A stretch of 64,000 nucleotides of DNA from Streptomyces sp. NBC_00358 (GTDB lineage: Bacteria > Actinomycetota > Actinomycetes > Streptomycetales > Streptomycetaceae), in NCBI RefSeq assembly GCF_036099295.1, contig NZ_CP107976.1, forward strand, positions 5,642,001-5,706,000, written 5' to 3'. This document shows, piece by piece, positions 61,825-64,000 of the stretch; the first letter of the stretch is position 1, and every line of letters begins with the position of its first letter. The notes beneath the pieces were generated by a model. The model was not told where the DNA came from, did not search any database, and saw only the letters and a program-made list of their open reading frames with translations. The translations under genes and the position numbers were made by a program.

Positions 61825-64000
61825 TCAGAGGGTCTCGGTCAGGGGAACGGCGGCACCCGGGGACGGAACGCCCCCGACGGGCGAGGCGGCAGGGGTCTCC
61901 GGCGGCGGGGCGGAGCCCGGGACGCGGGAGAGGGCCGCAGCCGCGGACGGGGCGGGGCGGCGCTCGGCGAACGGGACGAACGACGGCAGGCCGGCCGTCT
62001 CGCCGAGCACCACATGCCGTACGACCCTCTCGGCGGCGCGCCCGTCGTCGTACGGGCAGAACCGCTCGCGGAACGCGGCCCGCAACTGCGCGGAGCGCGA
62101 GCCGCGCCACTGCCCCGTCGCGAAGATGTCGATCAGCTCGTCCTCGGTGCGCGCGACCGTGCCCGGCGGGAAGGCCCGCACGTCGAAGTAGGTTCCGCGG
62201 GCCGCCTCGTACGCCTCCCAGTCGTCCGCGTGGACGACGATCGGCCGGTCCAGGCCCGCGTAGTCGAACATCAGGGACGAGTAGTCGGTGACCAGCGCGT
62301 CCGAGGCGAGGCACAGCGACTCGACGCTCGGATGCCCGGACACGTCGACGAGCCGGCCGCCCGCCGTGTCCGCGAGCGGTTCCCCGTACAGGTGGTGGGC
62401 GCGGGTCAGCAGCACGAAGCGCGGGCCCAGCCGGCGCAGCACCCGCTCCAGGTCCAGGGCTCGGCGTTGGGTGCGCCGGTAGTCGCGGTGCGTCGGCGCG
62501 TACAGCACGGCGATCGCGCCCGCGGGGATGCCGAGCGACTCGCGCAGCCGGTGCACGTCCTCCGAAGTCGCCTGCTGGAAGACGTCGTTGCGGGGCAGCC
62601 CGTACTCCAGCGTCGTGTACGAGGAGGGGAAGACGCGCTCCCAGACCAGTGTGGAGTGGCGGTTGGCGGACAGGCAGTAGTCCCAGGTGTCGGTACTGCG
62701 CAGCAGCTCGGCGAAGTCGGTGCCGCGCGCGGCCGCCGGGCGGTCCTGGAGGTCGAGCCCCATCCGCTTGAGCGGTGTCCCGTGCTGTGTCTGGATCATG
62801 ATCTGGCCGGGCCGCTTGACCAGCCGCCGGTCGAAGTTGACGTTGTTCACCAGGTACTTGGAGCGGGCGAGCGCCGTCCAGTACCCGGCGCTGCCGGGAC
62901 TCAGCCGGAGCGTCGGGGCCGGGATCGTGTGCTGGTCCTCGGCGCGCGCGATCCACGCCGTGCGGATGTGCGGCGCGAGACTCCGGAAGGCGGACTCCAG
63001 GGCCCCGGGGCTGCAGCCGTGACCCCGCCCCCAGTAGCTGGAGAAGACGGCACGGTCGGCGCGCAGCGGCAGCCGTAGCTGGACACGGTAGTGGAGCTGG
63101 AGCGCGGCGCCGCGCACCGAGCGCCGCAGCCCGCCGGCCAGCCGCACGGCTCTCTTCCGGATCCGTGACGCGAAGGAGAGCAGGCGGTACGTGCGATGGG
63201 TGCCGAGCCCGACCAGCGCGTGCCGCAGCCGGGTACGCGGGCCGGCCGGCGCACCCGGGACCCGGTAACGGCGGTAGTACGCACGGGCCTTGCGCAGGAA
63301 CTCGGCCCGCGCGGCACGCGGCAGCCGGCCCCGCTTCACGAACACCGTGGCGAAGTGGTCGACCATGCGCCGGAACAGCAGCGGGCGCCACCGGTCCAGC
63401 TCCGGGTGCGCGGCGACATGCGCGAAGACCCGGTCGTACTGCTCGAAGACGTCGAAGTGCTTGCGGCTGCTGGTGCCGAGGATGCTCCCGTGGCGCCGCT
63501 GCCGGTAGTGCACACACACCCGGTCGAGGGTGGCGATCGTCCCGGCGGACATCAGCGCCGGATACGTCCAGGGGGTGTCCTCGTAGTACCCGGGCGGGAA
63601 GGTGAGGCCCTCGTGCTCGACGAACTCCCGGCGGTACGCCTTGTTCCACACCACCATCAGCAGCCGGAGCAGCCCGGGCCGCTCGTCCAGCCGGAACGGC
63701 GCCGGGCCCTCCTCGGTCAACTGCGCCGAGACCTGGTTCCGTACGACCTCGCCCGACCAGTAGGTGCGCGCGTAGTCGTAGACCAGGACGTCGGGTTCGC
63801 CGGTCTCCTTCACTCGGTCGGCGATGGTCCGCAGGGCGTCCGGAGTGAGGGTGTCGTCGCTGTCCAGGAAGATCAGGTAGTCGCCGGTGGCGCGTTCGAG
63901 ACCGGCGTTGCGGGCGCGGCCGAGCCCCACGTTCTCCGGAAGGTGCACGGCGAGCACCCGGCCGTCGCGCGCCGCGAACTCGTCGATGATCTCCCCGCAG
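61825..64000 (-). CDS. GT2/TagF-like fusion, third paralogue (5' end beyond window)
   Basis: The frame is open to the window edge (CGEIIDEFAARDGRVLAV...), so the N-terminus lies beyond 64000. At least 724 residues are present. The GT-A part has PENVGLGRARNAGLERATGDYLIFLDSDDTLTPDALRTIADR and VWNKAYRREFVEHEGLTFPPGYYEDTPWTYP, very close to the first paralogue. The TagF-like part has QTQHGTPLKRMG with the catalytic-type His at 62782-62784, YGLPRNDVF, VLYAPTHRDY, VLLTRAHHLYGE and DALVTDYSSLMFDYAGLDRPIVV. A Pro/Ser/Ala-rich tail of about 45 residues ends it. A 123-bp gap with no recognisable signal separates it from the second paralogue, so there may be a separate start signal there. Confidence 0.92.
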   Translation of the reverse strand, partial: CGEIIDEFAARDGRVLAVHLPENVGLGRARNAGLERATGDYLIFLDSDDTLTPDALRTIADRVKETGEPDVLVYDYARTYWSGEVVRNQVSAQLTEEGPAPFRLDERPGLLRLLMVVWNKAYRREFVEHEGLTFPPGYYEDTPWTYPALMSAGTIATLDRVCVHYRQRRHGSILGTSSRKHFDVFEQYDRVFAHVAAHPELDRWRPLLFRRMVDHFATVFVKRGRLPRAARAEFLRKARAYYRRYRVPGAPAGPRTRLRHALVGLGTHRTYRLLSFASRIRKRAVRLAGGLRRSVRGAALQLHYRVQLRLPLRADRAVFSSYWGRGHGCSPGALESAFRSLAPHIRTAWIARAEDQHTIPAPTLRLSPGSAGYWTALARSKYLVNNVNFDRRLVKRPGQIMIQTQHGTPLKRMGLDLQDRPAAARGTDFAELLRSTDTWDYCLSANRHSTLVWERVFPSSYTTLEYGLPRNDVFQQATSEDVHRLRESLGIPAGAIAVLYAPTHRDYRRTQRRALDLERVLRRLGPRFVLLTRAHHLYGEPLADTAGGRLVDVSGHPSVESLCLASDALVTDYSSLMFDYAGLDRPIVVHADDWEAYEAARGTYFDVRAFPPGTVARTEDELIDIFATGQWRGSRSAQLRAAFRERFCPYDDGRAAERVVRHVVLGETAGLPSFVPFAERRPAPSAAAALSRVPGSAPPPETPAASPVGGVPSPGAAVPLTETL

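Overview
The window is about 64 kb of very GC-rich chromosome from a Streptomyces or a close relative. The evidence is GC-dominated third codon positions, frequent GTG starts, an actinobacterial rRNA operon without spacer tRNAs, and the block ahcY / mtrA-mtrB-lpqB / comF / hpf / secA / Rv3235-like gene, which I recall as conserved between Streptomyces and Mycobacterium. There is no sign of a prophage, insertion sequence or CRISPR array. This is core chromosome followed by a cell-envelope polymer region.

Left third (1-17 kb). It opens with the 3' part of ahcY (S-adenosylhomocysteinase), a small unknown gene, and a divergent RDD-protein / SpoIIM-family pair. A complete 16S-23S-5S operon (4944-10105) follows, with a multi-promoter leader that contains an 82-bp tandem repeat and a strong terminator. 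On the opposite strand lies a translationally coupled set: a Pro/Gly-rich membrane protein, DUF4129, DUF4350, a MoxR AAA+ ATPase and a DUF58 protein. RDD, SpoIIM, DUF58, MoxR and DUF4350 genes usually travel together in actinobacteria, so the rRNA operon appears to sit inside that cluster.

Middle (16-39 kb). These are housekeeping and regulatory genes: mtnA (methionine salvage), mtrA-mtrB-lpqB (cell-cycle/envelope two-component system and its lipoprotein), comF with two perfect DnaA-box-like sites upstream, the long ribosome hibernation factor hpf with a palindrome in its leader, a LuxR-type response regulator, a YcaQ-like DNA glycosylase, a GNAT acetyltransferase, secA, several small genes, and the 1645-residue NAD-dependent glutamate dehydrogenase.

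Right part (38.8-64 kb). This is an envelope-glycopolymer region. It has a GtrA-like flippase, a GT2/CDP-glycerol-glycerophosphotransferase fusion, a GT4 glycosyltransferase, a TagG/TagH ABC exporter facing a TetR regulator across a duplicated operator-like repeat, galE, a GT2 enzyme, and four polytopic membrane proteins of glycosyltransferase type. At the end are three adjacent GT2/TagF-like fusions, the last running off the window. An OhrR/Ohr peroxide-resistance pair and an ADP-ribosylglycohydrolase-like gene lie among them. I infer that the region makes and exports wall teichoic acid or a related phosphate-containing wall polymer: cytoplasmic priming and polymerisation by the GT2/TagF enzymes, export by TagGH, and decoration outside the membrane by lipid-linked-sugar-dependent transferases.
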